NCBI RefSeq assembly: GCF_963675165.1
Contig: NC_087383.1
Location: forward strand, 5,868,839-5,932,838
DNA length: 64,000 bases
Source: Halichondria panicea
Lineage: Eukaryota > Porifera > Demospongiae > Suberitida > Halichondriidae
Reading direction: 5' to 3'
Part shown: positions 62,912 through 64,000 of the stretch, piece after piece
How positions within the stretch are numbered: the stretch's first letter is position 1
How the letters are laid out: each line of letters opens with the position of its first letter
Translations under genes and position numbers: made by a program
The notes under the pieces: model-generated
What the model saw: only the letters and a program-made list of their open reading frames with translations
Database searches by the model: none
What the model was told of the DNA's origin: nothing

Positions 62912-64000
62912 TTAACCCGATGACACTTAAATTTGCGTAATTATGGGTTGCTGCTATGATGCAATATTGGGGCAGCTGCATGTTACTCTACTATTAGCAT
63001 AGTTGTGGTAAGCCAGAACCTTCCAAGTCTCCACAACCTCATAAGGATTCACTCAAAGGTCACCTGAAGCCATAGGGACACCGATCACTACAGGTTAGCT
63101 ATCAAAAATGTGCTTGTATTTTTAAGTGAAAATTGCATTCAATATTAAAATTCAAAGTGAAGATACAACACAACAAACACAATAAAAATTAATTCTACAG
63201 GACAACAATGACTAAGAGGCTTTCGTATACTAGAGAGGAGGTACTGCAGGATCTCCTGGATAGCAGTGGCCATGATTCTGAGTCAACAAGCTATCATTGG
63301 GAACTGTACAAAGAAGTGCCTCTTTGCACACACACAGAGAAAGCTAAAAGCCAAACAGAATTGAATTGTAACAGGTGCATAGTGATTAGGATCAAATTGA
63401 CCTAATTTCATAAGGGACATTTCATAAAGGAATTGTAGCCTTGGGAGTGCCTAAACATTAGCATTGGGAACAGATAATAACACTACAAAAAGTGTCTGTT
63501 ATGCACACACAGAAAGCCAAACAGAATTTAAATTGCAACAGGGAACAAAATAAATAATGTGTGGCCTCTGGGAATTCTAAATACATTATCACTGCATGGG
63601 AATACATTGGGAACAAAAAAGCATCAAGAATTGGAGGGTGCCTACTACAGACAGGTGCCCTACAGACATTACACATTGCAAGTAAAAACAATTATCTCAC
63701 AGAAGCCTAAAACTACAACCACAATTGAAGTGACCTTTGGCATGCCTAAAACATGACCCTACAAAAAGGTTATAGTTGCACCATAATAACACACAACCAA
63801 TGTCCTATGGCAGTGGCACAACACATGACAATAATAGAGAGAACATCTGTACAGACTTTCCCCAGGTTATCAACAATCATTGAGAATAATACAAAAGCAT
63901 GGATTGCAGGCCTAATACATTGGCATTGGGAACAGACAATGAAAAATAATTATCTCACAGAAGCCAAAAAGTACAACCACAATTGAAGTGACCTTTGGAA
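62912..64000 (+). mobile_element. piggyBac-like transposon C, 5' part
   Basis: After TTAA (62912-62915) the sequence follows element A: leader exon with donor G|GTTAGC (about 63097), start MTKRLSYTREEVLQDLLDSS at 63208, and the A-rich intron-like stretch. The 63208-63405 frame is open longer than in A. The element runs off the window, so its transposase state is unknown. Confidence 0.8.

Overview
The window looks like nuclear DNA of an invertebrate animal. Exons are short with GT-AG borders, the DNA is AT-rich, there are long CA/TG microsatellites, and eukaryotic DNA transposons are very dense (piggyBac, hAT-like, Mutator-like, TA-target and foldback elements). The host gene combines ankyrin repeats, a Roc GTPase, a COR region and a death domain, with a kinase fragment upstream. 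Such DAPK-like genes are common in sponges, so a demosponge is my best guess, but the sequence alone does not prove it.

Main gene, minus strand, right to left: a protein-kinase catalytic-loop exon (62.6 kb), ankyrin exons (59.7-60.0 and 58.4-58.5 kb), a locally duplicated block of ankyrin exons (48.9-48.2, 42.2-41.5 and 40.7-40.6 kb), a 2.2-kb ankyrin-Roc-COR exon (29.6-27.4 kb), two linker exons (27.2 and 25.5 kb) and a terminal death-domain exon ending at a stop codon (25.2-24.8 kb). Splice phases agree for every junction I could test: ankyrin exons start and end in phase 1, and the 27.36 kb junction is phase 0. The order kinase, ankyrin, Roc-COR, death domain is that of death-associated protein kinases. 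A second partial copy (kinase 16.7 kb, ankyrin 13.2-12.9 and 11.9-11.75 kb) lies 3' of the first and appears truncated.

Segmental duplications dominate the layout. About 11.0-18.2 kb is repeated at 57.7-64.0 kb. A 2-kb cassette with a tRNA-Lys-like segment occurs at 8.4, 43.7 and 55.7 kb. A 2.5-3 kb ankyrin-exon unit occurs at 41.0-43.6 and 46.4-50.4 kb, with a third partial unit at 39.1-40.8 kb. Between the two large copies, introns beside the main ankyrin exon are almost identical, while the exon differs at about 36 sites plus a 6-bp indel, mostly amino-acid changing. The five 105-nt ankyrin exons vary at the same few residues. This suggests a rapidly diversifying ankyrin recognition surface joined to a kinase/Roc-COR/death-domain signalling chain, and it is the most interesting signal here.

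Other contents: a decayed piggyBac element with recognisable DDE and zinc-finger parts (17.0-21.4 kb); a non-autonomous relative (51.5-55.7 kb) carrying a nested 1.24-kb foldback; the start of a third copy (62.9 kb to the end); a LINE 3' fragment in both large duplicates; a Crypton-like (DUF3504) remnant at the left edge; one orphan exon of the splicing factor RBM22 (21.7 kb); and at least ten short inverted-repeat elements. For several of these the empty site is visible in a paralogous copy. The stretches 0.5-4.5, 22.7-24.8 and 47.0-47.9 kb hold no gene I can support.
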